From: Calothrix parasitica NIES-267
GTDB taxonomy: Bacteria; Cyanobacteriota; Cyanobacteriia; Cyanobacteriales; Nostocaceae
Direction of reading: 5' to 3'
Length of the DNA stretch: 64,000 nt
Assembly (NCBI RefSeq): GCF_002368095.1
Contig: NZ_AP018227.1
Span: 6,278,123 to 6,342,122, forward strand
Part shown: positions 9,075 to 17,352 of the stretch, one piece after another
Layout: the number at the start of each line of letters is the position of its first letter
Numbering within the stretch: position 1 is the first letter of the stretch
The notes under the pieces: generated by a model
What the model was told of the DNA's origin: nothing
What the model saw: only the letters and a program-made list of their open reading frames with translations
The model's database searches: none
Translations under genes and position numbers: made by a program

Positions 9075-9099
9075 TAAACACTATTTATCAGGTAAAAAA

Positions 9100-9486
9100 A
9101 TGACCATAGAACTCTGGATGCTTTTGGGAAGTGTGCTGCTTCTTTTTGTATTAATCATGGTGCAGCAACTTCATGTAGACTTAACTCTAGGACCAAAATA
9201 CGCACTTTCTAATCGTGAAGAAGCGAAACCTAGTACGGGAATAAGTGGACGTATCGACCGGGCAATTTCAAACTTACGTGAAAACCTATTATTATTCGCA
9301 CCTGTTGTTCTAGTGTTGGCGATCGCCGGAATATCAACGGGAATTACAAAGAATGGTGCTATCGTATTTTTTGTTGCTCGTATAGTACATGCTGTTACTT
9401 ACGTTCTCGGCATTACGGGAATTCGTAGCTTTGCTTGGTTTGTTGGTATTGTTGGTATCGGGATGATGCTCTCAGGATTATTTTAA
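9100..9486 (+). CDS. MAPEG family membrane protein
   Basis: 128 residues with four hydrophobic segments (about 3-23, 64-84, 86-106, 108-127). The sequence RIDRAISNLRENLLLFAPVV around residues 51-70 is the MAPEG signature (membrane-associated proteins in eicosanoid and glutathione metabolism), which includes microsomal glutathione transferases. Enzymatic activity in this short bacterial form is not proven. It is the last gene of the MerR-SRPBCC-MAPEG group, following by 25 bp with a GG(TAAAAAA)ATG leader. The membrane location and partner genes fit detoxification of hydrophobic electrophiles, which is inference. Confidence 0.85.
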   Translation: MTIELWMLLGSVLLLFVLIMVQQLHVDLTLGPKYALSNREEAKPSTGISGRIDRAISNLRENLLLFAPVVLVLAIAGISTGITKNGAIVFFVARIVHAVTYVLGITGIRSFAWFVGIVGIGMMLSGLF

Positions 9487-9546
9487 TAATTCAGAATGGT
9501 TCAATATACCTTCTGTATAGGAATGGGGGTATGCATAAGAAATGTC

Positions 9547-10413
9547 TTAAAATACCTCCAAAAACCTCTCCAAAACTACCGAAACATCATTTTTACGCCA
9601 AATCATCGCAATACTAACCTTCGGTGTTTCTTCCATAAAATATTTATAAACGACTCCCGTCCGTTGTAAATTTTGCAGCGATTCCGGAACAATTGCAACA
9701 CCAATTTGAGCAGCAACTAAACTTACAATAGTTTGCATTTGAATTGCTTCCTGAGCCAGTTGAGGACTGAAACCAAATTGCTGACAAAAGCTAATAATTA
9801 AATCGTAAAGTCCCGGAGCTAAAAAACGCGGAAATAAGATAAAAGATTCATCAACCAAAGATTTTAAACTAATTTTTTCTCGATTCGCTAAAGGATGATT
9901 TTCAGGAAGTGCAATAATTAACGATTCTTGAAAAACTATTTTTGAATTATAAATATCTTTATCTACAGGTGGACGAACAAAACCAACATCAATTCTTCCC
10001 GAATTCAACCAGCGTGATTGTTCATCTGTAGTTAATTCGTGCAATTCTAAATTTATGTCGGGATTGTGATTGCGAAAGTGTAATAGAAAATCCGGCAAAA
10101 TATTATAAGCAGCAGAACTGACAAAACCAACAACCAACTGTCCGATTTCTCCTCGACTAACTTGTCTTCCCAAAAAGATTGCTTGTTCTAACTGTCGGAA
10201 GATTCGCTGTACTTCAATTAAAAAGACCTTTCCCGCTTCACTTAATTCCACCTTACGTTTAGTACGGTGAAACAATTCAAAACCTAACTCATTTTCTAGC
10301 TGACGGATTTGTTGACTCAGTGGGGGCTGAGCAATATGTAATCTTTCAGCCGCTCTCCCAAAGTGTAATTCCTCAGCCACGGTGACAAAATAACGTAGAT
10401 GTCTTAATTCCAT
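9547..10413 (-). CDS. LysR family transcriptional regulator
   Basis: 288 residues, minus strand. The N-terminal winged helix (MELRHLRYFVTVAEELHFGRAAERLHIAQPPLSQQIRQLE) is characteristic of the BenM/CatM-like subgroup, followed by a linker helix and a periplasmic-binding-protein-like effector domain (about 90-285; LVVGFVSSAAYNILPDFL, SLVDESFILFPR, VAAQIGVAIVPES). It is transcribed away from the methyltransferase gene. LysR proteins commonly control a divergent neighbour, but the 200-bp gap is full of repeats, so the target is uncertain. The start codon is preceded within a few bases by AAAATCC heptads in place of a recognisable Shine-Dalgarno site. It converges on the MAPEG gene. Confidence 0.9.
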   Translation of the reverse strand: MELRHLRYFVTVAEELHFGRAAERLHIAQPPLSQQIRQLENELGFELFHRTKRKVELSEAGKVFLIEVQRIFRQLEQAIFLGRQVSRGEIGQLVVGFVSSAAYNILPDFLLHFRNHNPDINLELHELTTDEQSRWLNSGRIDVGFVRPPVDKDIYNSKIVFQESLIIALPENHPLANREKISLKSLVDESFILFPRFLAPGLYDLIISFCQQFGFSPQLAQEAIQMQTIVSLVAAQIGVAIVPESLQNLQRTGVVYKYFMEETPKVSIAMIWRKNDVSVVLERFLEVF

Positions 10414-10416
10414 TCT

Positions 10417-10450
10417 TCGATTTTGGATTTTGGATTTTGGATTTTAGATT
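10417..10450 (-). repeat. AAAATCC heptad STRR directly upstream of the LysR start
   Basis: About four copies of GATTTTG on the plus strand, that is CAAAATC/AAAATCC on the LysR sense strand, ending about 5 bp before its ATG. Confidence 0.9.
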
Positions 10451-10561
10451 GGTAATTGTTAATTATATTTTTAATGTATTAATTATGCATCAAATCGATA
10501 TTGGACATAGTTGAAAATCTTTTTTATGCTGTTAAATGTAAAGGGATTAATTCAAATAATG

Positions 10562-10586
10562 TAGAGACGCGATGTATCGCGTATCC
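10562..10586. repeat. GAGACG hairpin repeat (CGCGAT variant)
   Basis: GTAGAGACGCGAT-GT-ATCGCGTATC: a stem of about ten pairs with one mismatch. It is one of a family also found at 2611, 11461, 23792, 27362, 46285 and 49787. Confidence 0.7.
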
Positions 10587-10616
10587 AAATTATCCCATCA
10601 ATAATTATCAATTAAA

Positions 10617-11399
10617 ATGAATAACACAATCAAATCCAATAATAATTGGAACAGTTCGCTGTACCAAGATAAGCACGCTTTTGTTTGGAAATATGGCGAA
10701 AATTTATTAGAAATTCTCAATCCACAACCAAATGAAATAATTTTAGATTTAGGATGTGGAACGGGACAATTAACAGCGAAAATTACTGAATCTGGTGCAG
10801 AAGCAATCGGAATTGATGGCGCATCAGAAATGATTGAAAAAGCGCAATATAATTATCCTCAACTAAATTTTAAAGTCGCGGATGCCAGAAATTTTGAATT
10901 ATCACAACCCGTAGATGCTGTTTTTTCTAATGCTACTTTACATTGGATTCCAGAAGCAGATGAAGTAATTAATTATATCAATAAGTCGCTCAAAGCTGGT
11001 GGAAGATTTATCGCGGAATTTGGTGGTAAGGGGAATATTGAATCAATTGTCAAAGCTTTGTACAGAGAATTAGAAAAAATTGGTTTTAACAATCCATCAG
11101 ATTCAAATCCGTGGTACTTCCCCAGCATCGGAGAATATACTGCAAAATTAGAAAAACAAGGTTTTGAAGTTGTTTACAGCAATTTATTTTATCGTCCAAC
11201 TTTATTACAAGATAAGGATAGTGGTTTAGCTAATTGGATAAAAATGTTTGCTGGTAATTTCTTTGAAGAATTATCAGAATCAGAAATTAATCAAGTTATT
11301 CAAGGTGTAGAGAAACAGTTAAAACCAAACTTATATCAAGATGGAAATTGGTTTGCTGATTATCGCAGGATTCAAATTAAAGCAGTGAAAACAGATTAA
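10617..11399 (+). CDS. Class I SAM-dependent methyltransferase (trans-aconitate methyltransferase-like)
   Basis: 260 residues. Motif I is ILDLGCGTGQL (about residues 42-52), followed by the acidic ribose-binding region IGIDGASEMIEKA, motif II-like FKVADARNFEL and post-motif DAVFSNATLHWIPEADEV. The N-terminal WNSSLYQDKHAFVWKYGENLLE resembles Tam-type enzymes that esterify small carboxylic acids; the actual substrate is unknown. No ribosome site is evident before the ATG. It is divergent from the LysR gene and 120 bp ahead of a TSUP permease; no pathway link is clear. Confidence 0.85.
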   Translation: MNNTIKSNNNWNSSLYQDKHAFVWKYGENLLEILNPQPNEIILDLGCGTGQLTAKITESGAEAIGIDGASEMIEKAQYNYPQLNFKVADARNFELSQPVDAVFSNATLHWIPEADEVINYINKSLKAGGRFIAEFGGKGNIESIVKALYRELEKIGFNNPSDSNPWYFPSIGEYTAKLEKQGFEVVYSNLFYRPTLLQDKDSGLANWIKMFAGNFFEELSESEINQVIQGVEKQLKPNLYQDGNWFADYRRIQIKAVKTD

Positions 11400-11457
11400 A
11401 GGTTAAAGGCTTAAAATTACTAACTCCTAACTCTTAAATCTTAACTTCTAACTTAAT

Positions 11458-11486
11458 AAAAGACGTAGCACTGCTACGTCTCTACA
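11458..11486. repeat. GAGACG hairpin repeat
   Basis: AGACGTAGCA-C-TGCTACGTCT with CTAC following. A perfect ten-pair stem between the methyltransferase and permease genes; it lacks a T-run and is classed as a dispersed repeat, although it might attenuate read-through. Confidence 0.7.
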
Positions 11487-11519
11487 ATTTTTAATCCAAA
11501 ATCAGAAATCTAAAATTCA

Positions 11520-12287
11520 ATGCTTGACTCAATCTTTTTATTATTCACTACATCATTAATTGCAGGAATCGTTAATGGTGTAGCTGGTGGTGGTGGTTTA
11601 ATTGCTTTCCCAGCACTTTTAATATCTGGAATTCCTTCAATCAATGCAAATGCTACTAATGCTACAGCACTTTGGTTTGGAACTGTTTCCAGTACTATAG
11701 CTTATCGTCACGAGTTTACAAATCAATCAAATCAACGGAAATTATTACTATTGCTAAGTTGCTTCAGCGTCATAGGGGGAATTCTTGGTTCTTACTTACT
11801 TTTACATACATCTCCAGCTAAATTTTCGGCTTTAGTTCCCTACTTAATGCTGATAGCAACGCTTCTATTTATTTTCAGTCAACCGCTGATAAAATTCTTA
11901 AATAAGCGCAGCCAAGATTCTCAAAAAATTCGCTTACCGCTAACCATTATTTTGCCTTTACAGCTAATTATTGCTACTTATGGAGGATACTTTGGTGGTG
12001 GAAGCGGAATATTGATGTTAGCTCTGTTGAATTTTACAGGATTACAAAATATCCACACAGTAAACGCTTATAAATGTTGGTTAGCAACCTGTATTAATGC
12101 AGCTGCTATTATCCACTTTACTATTGCTCATAAAATATTTTGGTTGGAAGCTTTGATTATGGCTTTGGGTGCAATTATTGGTGCTTATAGCAGTGCTTAT
12201 TTAGCGAGAAAACTTCATCCTTTATGGATAAGAAGCTTTATTATCGGCGTTAGCTTGAGCATGACTTGCTATTTTTTTATTCAATAG
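11520..12287 (+). CDS. TSUP family (TauE/SafE) membrane permease
   Basis: 255 residues, almost entirely hydrophobic with about seven to eight membrane helices. The family signature is present twice as the inverted halves: GIVNGVAGGGGLIAFPALL near residue 15-33 and a second GGYFGGGSGILMLALLNF around residue 153-172. TauE/SafE/YfcA proteins move sulfonates, sulfite or sulfoacetate across the inner membrane; the substrate here cannot be read from sequence. The ATG is preceded immediately by AAAATCA/AAATCT heptads rather than a Shine-Dalgarno site. Confidence 0.88.
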   Translation: MLDSIFLLFTTSLIAGIVNGVAGGGGLIAFPALLISGIPSINANATNATALWFGTVSSTIAYRHEFTNQSNQRKLLLLLSCFSVIGGILGSYLLLHTSPAKFSALVPYLMLIATLLFIFSQPLIKFLNKRSQDSQKIRLPLTIILPLQLIIATYGGYFGGGSGILMLALLNFTGLQNIHTVNAYKCWLATCINAAAIIHFTIAHKIFWLEALIMALGAIIGAYSSAYLARKLHPLWIRSFIIGVSLSMTCYFFIQ

Positions 12288-12627
12288 AATATTCCCCCTC
12301 TCTTTAATAAGGAGAGGGGAAAGAGGTGAGGTTTATTTGCCTAAAATCAATATTAAAATACAAATAAAAATGTATTTACAAGTTTGCGTTTAATCCCTAT
12401 GGTCGAAAAAATAATATTTGAAGATTATAATTATAAGGAAACACTTCTGTATTAAAAACAAGTCAATATTAATAATGACCGCAACCCACACATTTTTTTG
12501 TAGGGTGCTATAACTTTGACCATTTTGCAACATAGTAATACGGTTTGTATTGTCACGCACCAAACGAAGATTATAAAAATTACGGTCATTCCTAAATATA
12601 TTTAAAATGATTCAATAAAAATTTATC
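12288..12627. other. Gene-free interval with two dispersed repeats
   Basis: At 12293-12334 lies a CCCCTCT...AGAGGGG hairpin followed by AAAGAGGTGAGGTTT, the same family as in the HstK-type gene at 61740 and at 29038. At 12493-12562 lies a GTAGGGTGC...GCACC repeat (compare 55513-55577). The rest is AT-rich with nothing recognised. Confidence 0.6.
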
Positions 12628-13122
12628 ATGCGTAGATTATCTATCTTTTTTAGTATTTTCATGAGTACAGCTTCTGTATTACCCATTCAATTTGTCAAAG
12701 CACAAGATTCTCGGATTCCCGCACCTTCTCAAGACCCATTAGAACTAGAATTATTGGTTAATCCTCAAGGTAATATAATTACAGCCGATACTATTTATCA
12801 ACAACAATTAACCGTCCCTAGCTTATGGTGGGCACAGGAACAGTCGGAAAAGAAACTTTTAGAAAATTGGATAGCATATCCTCCCACTAATTCTGAAGCA
12901 GGAAGAGTTGATTTAATTGTCAACGAACAAATTTGGAACGAAGTACTTGAGGGTGTAGAACGTTATAGCTTTGTCAACCGATTGGGTACCGTAGCAAGAA
13001 GCTATGGCTACAATATTAGAGTTTTCAATGATGAAAAAGAACTCTTGGCAACCTATACCTGTAACTTGAGGTTAAATACTCCTTTATGTAATATTCAAAT
13101 GAATAATATAGGTATTTTTTAA
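12628..13122 (+). CDS. Secreted hypothetical protein
   Basis: 164 residues. A signal peptide is clear: basic start MRR, hydrophobic core about residues 5-20 and a likely cleavage after FVKA. The mature part begins with a proline-rich segment, then a compact domain with PSLWWAQEQ, LIVNEQIWNEVLEGVERYSFVNRL and a C-terminal strand holding two cysteines (YTCN, PLCN) that could pair. I do not recognise a named domain; it looks like a small periplasmic cyanobacterial protein. It stands alone, convergent with the solute-binding protein gene, with repeat-rich DNA on both sides. Confidence 0.7.
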   Translation: MRRLSIFFSIFMSTASVLPIQFVKAQDSRIPAPSQDPLELELLVNPQGNIITADTIYQQQLTVPSLWWAQEQSEKKLLENWIAYPPTNSEAGRVDLIVNEQIWNEVLEGVERYSFVNRLGTVARSYGYNIRVFNDEKELLATYTCNLRLNTPLCNIQMNNIGIF

Positions 13123-13261
13123 GGAAATAGGGAATAGGGAATAAAATAAATTATTATTAATAGTTAATTTAATAATTTGCACCATTCTTATGAAGCCCGA
13201 ATAACTTCATTGAAATCAATTTCAAGGCTTTTGCTGAGAACCATACAACATGTGAAATACT

Positions 13262-13302
13262 ATTTTTATTCCCCATTCGCAATTAGCAATTAGCAATTCC
13301 CT
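13262..13302. repeat. GCAATTA heptad STRR
   Basis: CGCAATTAGCAATTAGCAATT, three 7-bp units, lies in the convergent gap right at the end of the solute-binding protein gene. Confidence 0.6.
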
Positions 13303-14485
13303 AACCCTTCTTCATTTCTTTAAAAAACGACTCATATTGCTCGGTGACTGGTTTTGATAAAGGAAGTAAAAATTCACTTTTATCGAAGACTTGAGAATTA
13401 ATTGATAATATTTTTTTTAATTGCTCGGAAACATCAGATTCTTTGACATCAGAAATAGGTGAATTAGCCTTAGTAAGTAAAGCGATTTGTTTCCCTATTT
13501 CTGGTTTCCAGCAAAAATCAATCCATTTATTTGATAAATCTTCTTGAAGTTTATTTTCTTTATCTTCTTTATTTTCTACGTTGGGTTGTACCCATAAATC
13601 TGCCCAAAGCGCAGTTCCTGATTGTGGAACGGCTACACTAAGTCGCGGATAACGGGCTAGTATAGGGGCTACATCATTTGACCAACCCACTGCTAACCAT
13701 GTATCTCCAAGAATTAACGGTTCAAGATAACTGCTTGAATTATAAAATTTAACTTGCTTATTTAATGTTTGAGCTTCTTGCTCCAAGTTTGGAACCTTTT
13801 GAAGATCGTCGGTATTATAAGATTGTCCTAATTTCTTTAAGATCAAACCAATAACTTCTCGCGATTGATTGAGCAAGGAAATTCGTCCCTTAAGTTCTTC
13901 TCTCCATAAATCGCTCCAATCTTGCGGTTCCCATCCTAATTTTTTAAATTTATCCTTACGGTAAACAATTACTGTACTACCCCAACGGTAAGGAGCGGCC
14001 CAAATTTGTCCTTGTTGACTTTGTAAACCTTCAACATCCCGTTTCACCAAATCTTGCCATTGTGGAGATAATTTATCCCAATTTTCTAGTTTTTCGCTAG
14101 ACAATGGTTGAATCAGTTTTTTCTCTATGGCATCCTGTAACCAGTAATCCCCTAAAGTGACTAAATCAACTTTATTTGGCTCAGATTTACCAAATATTCG
14201 CGAGATATCAAACCCTTCTGATTCCTTCCCTGCTGTTTTTGGTTTCTGGTAACTTTGTAATTTCTTGAATAAGTCCCGTAATTGCGACACTGGAGAAAAC
14301 TTTAACTGTGCTTTCTGCGACAATTCTTTCTCAAGTTCATCTTGAAATTCGTTAACTATCCTTCCCGGAATAGAACCTTTGAGTACCTGTACTAATAACT
14401 TTGGCTGTTGGGAAGCATTACACCCTACAAGCAGTTGGGAGATAAGAAGTGTAGATGTTCCGAACAAGAATGAGCGTCTGTGCAT
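13301..14485 (-). CDS. Extracellular solute-binding lipoprotein (polyamine/iron-type ABC receptor)
   Basis: 394 residues, minus strand. The N-terminus MHRRSFLFGTSTLL has a twin-arginine-like motif and then a lipobox LLVGC with Cys22, so a lipid-anchored periplasmic protein is expected. The body resembles PotD/AfuA-type type II binding proteins: VDLVTLGDYWLQDAIEKKLI, IWAAPYRWGSTVIVYRKDKF, WSDLWREELKGRISLLNQSREV, TWLAVGWSNDVAPIL and a late WIDFCWKPEIGKQIALLT. The ligand is unknown (polyamine, ferric iron or a small organic ion are possible). No permease or ATPase genes are adjacent, so it either serves a distant transporter or acts as a sensor. A 917-bp gene-free stretch lies upstream. Confidence 0.85.
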   Translation of the reverse strand: MHRRSFLFGTSTLLISQLLVGCNASQQPKLLVQVLKGSIPGRIVNEFQDELEKELSQKAQLKFSPVSQLRDLFKKLQSYQKPKTAGKESEGFDISRIFGKSEPNKVDLVTLGDYWLQDAIEKKLIQPLSSEKLENWDKLSPQWQDLVKRDVEGLQSQQGQIWAAPYRWGSTVIVYRKDKFKKLGWEPQDWSDLWREELKGRISLLNQSREVIGLILKKLGQSYNTDDLQKVPNLEQEAQTLNKQVKFYNSSSYLEPLILGDTWLAVGWSNDVAPILARYPRLSVAVPQSGTALWADLWVQPNVENKEDKENKLQEDLSNKWIDFCWKPEIGKQIALLTKANSPISDVKESDVSEQLKKILSINSQVFDKSEFLLPLSKPVTEQYESFFKEMKKG

Positions 14486-15402
14486 ACTGTCAGTTTTTGG
14501 ATTTGAAACGCAGCAATTATATATATTTTAAGAACCGCTTTCGCTGATTGTAACTAATATAGCCAGCAAATTAGGGAAATTGGAATTGGCTATGGATTTT
14601 ATCGGTTTGACTCGCTAATCGTAAGTGTTGCGAGCAGAATCTGTATTTTTTAATATCTATCTTGCAATATTTTTGATTTATCTTTCTTCTAATCAATCTA
14701 ATATTTAGATACAAAAATTAAATTTTTACACCATCTTAAGGATATTGCTACATGTAATCTGACATCTGGCTTTAATCAGTTTTTTTAATTATTTTTATAT
14801 CTATATATCTTCCTTAATATACTGTCTCGAACATAATTATTTATAAAAATGTGCTTAATCACTCATTTCTGCTAAGAAATAAGCCTGAGAGATAAATTTA
14901 ACTATATATTTAGATATAAATTTAACTTTTAGTTTCACGTCATATAAGCATTGTTATCAAAATCGTTAATGTAAATAGATTTTTCTTTATGAAATAAGGC
15001 AAATTTACAACCACCGCACTTTAAGAATAAATACCAAAAGTCTTGTCATACCTAGCTTTTATCAAAAAATTGGTCAAATATTTACTTGTAAAATTTTGAT
15101 TTAAACTGCTGAATTAAAAGTTTCTATTTTCTTTATAATTGCCGTAAACTATTGATATATATAAGTTTTGGTTTAAGAAAATATGCGTTTATTTTTTAAT
15201 TTCTCAAATCATAACCATTAAAGTATTTTTTTTACATTCACTTGTGAGCAATTACACTCATCATTATTTAGATTTATTACCAATTAATGAGTAAGGTATA
15301 GACTTTCAAAATAAAAGCTTGAACGTTAAATAAATCATAAGTATAGTTAACTTTAGCTATAGAAAGAATAATATAGAGAGACATATTAAACGAGGGTATG
15401 AA
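14486..15402. other. 917-bp very AT-rich gene-free interval
   Basis: No reading frame of useful length and no tRNA or rRNA pattern is seen. The stretch is rich in TATATA-like steps, with a short imperfect direct repeat (ATAAATTTAACT) at about 14894-14930. It must hold the promoters of the flanking divergent genes. An unannotated small RNA is possible but nothing specific supports it. Confidence 0.5.
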
Positions 15403-15783
15403 ATGGAGCAGTTAAAGCATCAAGTGTTGAGCTTAAGTACTAAGCTTGACGAACTTTATCAGGTGGTTGAGCAATTAGATGGTAAAGTTTCTCAAGCTTT
15501 AACGGAACAGAAATTAGCAGCAGCCTGCCAAAGTCAAGACAAAAATGAAACAGTTGGTGATTTAGGACAGTATCAATTAAAGGATTCGATTGGTTTAAAT
15601 CCCGAACTCGAACATAAAGATGTATTAGTCGATGATGTTTTTTTAGACGCAAATACAGACACAGGGGACAAACACATAACCCCAGATATTCAGATTCAAA
15701 GACTAACAGCACAACTAACAGCAGCATATAATCGCATTGCTGCATTAGAAGAACAGCTATTGCTAAAAAGAATCAATTCCTAA
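15403..15783 (+). CDS. Small coiled-coil hypothetical protein
   Basis: 126 residues. Residues 1-35 (LKHQVLSLSTKLDELYQVVEQLDGKVSQAL) form an amphipathic coiled coil; a second heptad segment at about 100-122 (IQRLTAQLTAAYNRIAALEEQLL) closes the protein. The middle is acidic and probably disordered. GAGG at 15392-15395 precedes the ATG. No family is recognised; coiled-coil ends with a flexible centre suggest a scaffold or partner protein. It converges with the CobT-like gene, 72 bp away, and is preceded by a long AT-rich leader. Confidence 0.65.
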   Translation: MEQLKHQVLSLSTKLDELYQVVEQLDGKVSQALTEQKLAAACQSQDKNETVGDLGQYQLKDSIGLNPELEHKDVLVDDVFLDANTDTGDKHITPDIQIQRLTAQLTAAYNRIAALEEQLLLKRINS

Positions 15784-15855
15784 GCTGTTTGAGCTAACAG
15801 GAGGAGCTTTCCAAACAGAACCGAAAATTGGCTGCTGTCTGTGCTACGTCAATCC

Positions 15856-17067
15856 CTACCCTTGCCAATAACGGTCTAATTGAGCTTCTATTGACTTTAT
15901 AAATTGGTTTTGTTGCCAATTTTTGCTCAAATAGGCAGCAATGCAAGCACCTCCAGCACCCATACCCTCCTTAACAAAGCCTTGTTCGTAAGCTTGTAAC
16001 TGAACGTAACGAGAATCATCAAAACATAGCTCGGTAGCAAGTAAAGATGGTGTAATACCACCTTTTCTACCTATCTGCTGAGCTAATTCAACAGTATTAC
16101 CAGTAGAATCCGATGCAACCCAACGAGTAGTACCCACAACTACTTCATTATGTTGCCAAAATATATCGTAAAATTCACAGATTGCATTAGCTAAAGCAAA
16201 CACGGCTAGCATTTGCGTTCCACCAGCCAGTAAAACACCCCCACTACGACTAGCAGAAATAGCCATTCCAGCCACAACAACCTGCATCGGGTCTCCCACC
16301 CCTGCAACTAATTGCAGTGGATCGGTTCGATTTTGGATTTTGGATTTTGGATTTTGGATTTGTTCTTGTCCCCTTGTCTCCCCCTCTCCCCATCTCCCCC
16401 TCTCCCCCTCTCCCCCTCTCCCAATCTCCCCCTCTCCCAATCTCATTTTCCGCAAACCTGCTTGAACAATTTCCCATTTTTGAGCGTGATTGCAAACGGG
16501 ATGAGAACTATTAACCATACCTTGAGCAGCAATACCCAAACCCGTTAAAATTGCTAAAGCAGTGGTAGTTCCACCAACAACGCATTCACCTATAACTAAA
16601 TAATCGTTTTGCTGATTGCGGGAAAGTTTTTCACCCCAAATCATCCCTTGATTAAATAAATGTTGTACCGTGGCTAAATCCATTGCTGCACCTTGACTCA
16701 AGCATTTAGCCGGTACACCTTGTAAATCAATTGTTGGTACGGTTGGTGGTTCGAGTAAACCTGCATTAAATAGGTGAACTGGGATATCAAGTTCCTCAAC
16801 TACAGCACGAGTAATAAACACCGGAGAAGCACCCGCAATCAATGAAGGTAGAGGATACTTTCCCCTTTGACCCGCACCGTAGTATAAAAATTCAGCATCC
16901 GCCAAAGCAGTATACTTTCGGTCATCAGGAGTACTCCCGGCAGCCGAAATACCTGGTAACAAGCCAGTTTCAGTAAAACCCAATACGCAAGCAAAAGCAG
17001 ATTTTTTCCCCCGATACTTAGAAATCCAACTTTCACCTTGAGTAATATTTGTATATATGCGAAACAT
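15856..17067 (-). CDS. TIGR00303 family CobT-like protein carrying two repeat insertions
   Basis: 403 residues, minus strand. The sequence follows the cyanobacterial/archaeal TIGR00303 family related to nicotinate-nucleotide:dimethylbenzimidazole phosphoribosyltransferase: GISAAGSTPDDRKYTALADAE, the glycine-rich GECVVGGTTTALAILTGLG, and VLLAGGTQMLAVFALA. The family role is attachment of the lower ligand in cobamide synthesis, though cyanobacteria make pseudocobalamin, so the exact reaction is uncertain. Residues about 208-249 are low-complexity (GEGEIGRGGEGERGRWGEG then [10 protein letters not shown]) and correspond exactly to DNA repeats, octads of TCTCCCCC and heptads of GATTTTG. They interrupt an otherwise conserved domain between two helices without shifting frame. 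The start is the ATG at 17067, next to STRRs. It is followed upstream by the DUF2232 gene. Confidence 0.88.
   Translation of the reverse strand: MFRIYTNITQGESWISKYRGKKSAFACVLGFTETGLLPGISAAGSTPDDRKYTALADAEFLYYGAGQRGKYPLPSLIAGASPVFITRAVVEELDIPVHLFNAGLLEPPTVPTIDLQGVPAKCLSQGAAMDLATVQHLFNQGMIWGEKLSRNQQNDYLVIGECVVGGTTTALAILTGLGIAAQGMVNSSHPVCNHAQKWEIVQAGLRKMRLGEGEIGRGGEGERGRWGEGETRGQEQIQNPKSKIQNRTDPLQLVAGVGDPMQVVVAGMAISASRSGGVLLAGGTQMLAVFALANAICEFYDIFWQHNEVVVGTTRWVASDSTGNTVELAQQIGRKGGITPSLLATELCFDDSRYVQLQAYEQGFVKEGMGAGGACIAAYLSKNWQQNQFIKSIEAQLDRYWQG
16329..16361 (-). repeat. AAAATCC heptad STRR inside the CobT-like gene
   Basis: About 4.7 copies of GATTTTG on the plus strand, read on the coding strand as AAAATCC and translated as [10 protein letters not shown]. 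Confidence 0.92.
16377..16444 (-). repeat. TCTCCCCC octad array inside the CobT-like gene
   Basis: About 8.5 copies of an 8-bp unit TCTCCCCC with variants TCTCCCCA and TCTCCCAA. The eight-codon period gives the Gly/Glu/Arg-rich insert. A shorter relative lies in the U32 gene at about 3393-3426. Confidence 0.9.
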
Positions 17068-17072
17068 GGGAA

Positions 17073-17340
17073 CAGTTATCAGTTATCAGTTATCAGTTAT
17101 CAGTTATCAGTTATCAGTGACTAGTTAGGAGTTAGGAGTTAGGAGTTAAGAATTAGGAGTTAGGAGTTAAGAATTAGGAGTTAGGAATTTTTAATAAGTA
17201 GTAAGTAGTAAGTAGTAAGTAATTTCTATTCTTACAGAGTTTCCTAACCCTCTATTGCCTACTCATTACTCATTACTCATTACTCATTACTCATTACTCA
17301 TTACTCATTACTCATTACTCATTACTCATTACTCATTACT
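17073..17340. repeat. Cluster of four different heptad STRR arrays
   Basis: Between the CobT-like and DUF2232 genes, in order: CAGTTAT x about 6.6 (17073-17118), GTTAGGA and variants (17123-17188), AAGTAGT x about 3.5 (17195-17221), and ACTCATT x about 11.4 (17261-17340). Nearly the whole 285-bp gap is made of 7-bp tandem repeats with different units side by side. Confidence 0.95.
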
Positions 17341-17352
17341 CCCAATCCCCAA

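Noticed and set aside
17261-17340. ACTCATT array as a CRISPR
   Set aside because: The unit is 7 bp with no spacers and there are no cas genes; it is a short tandem repeat.
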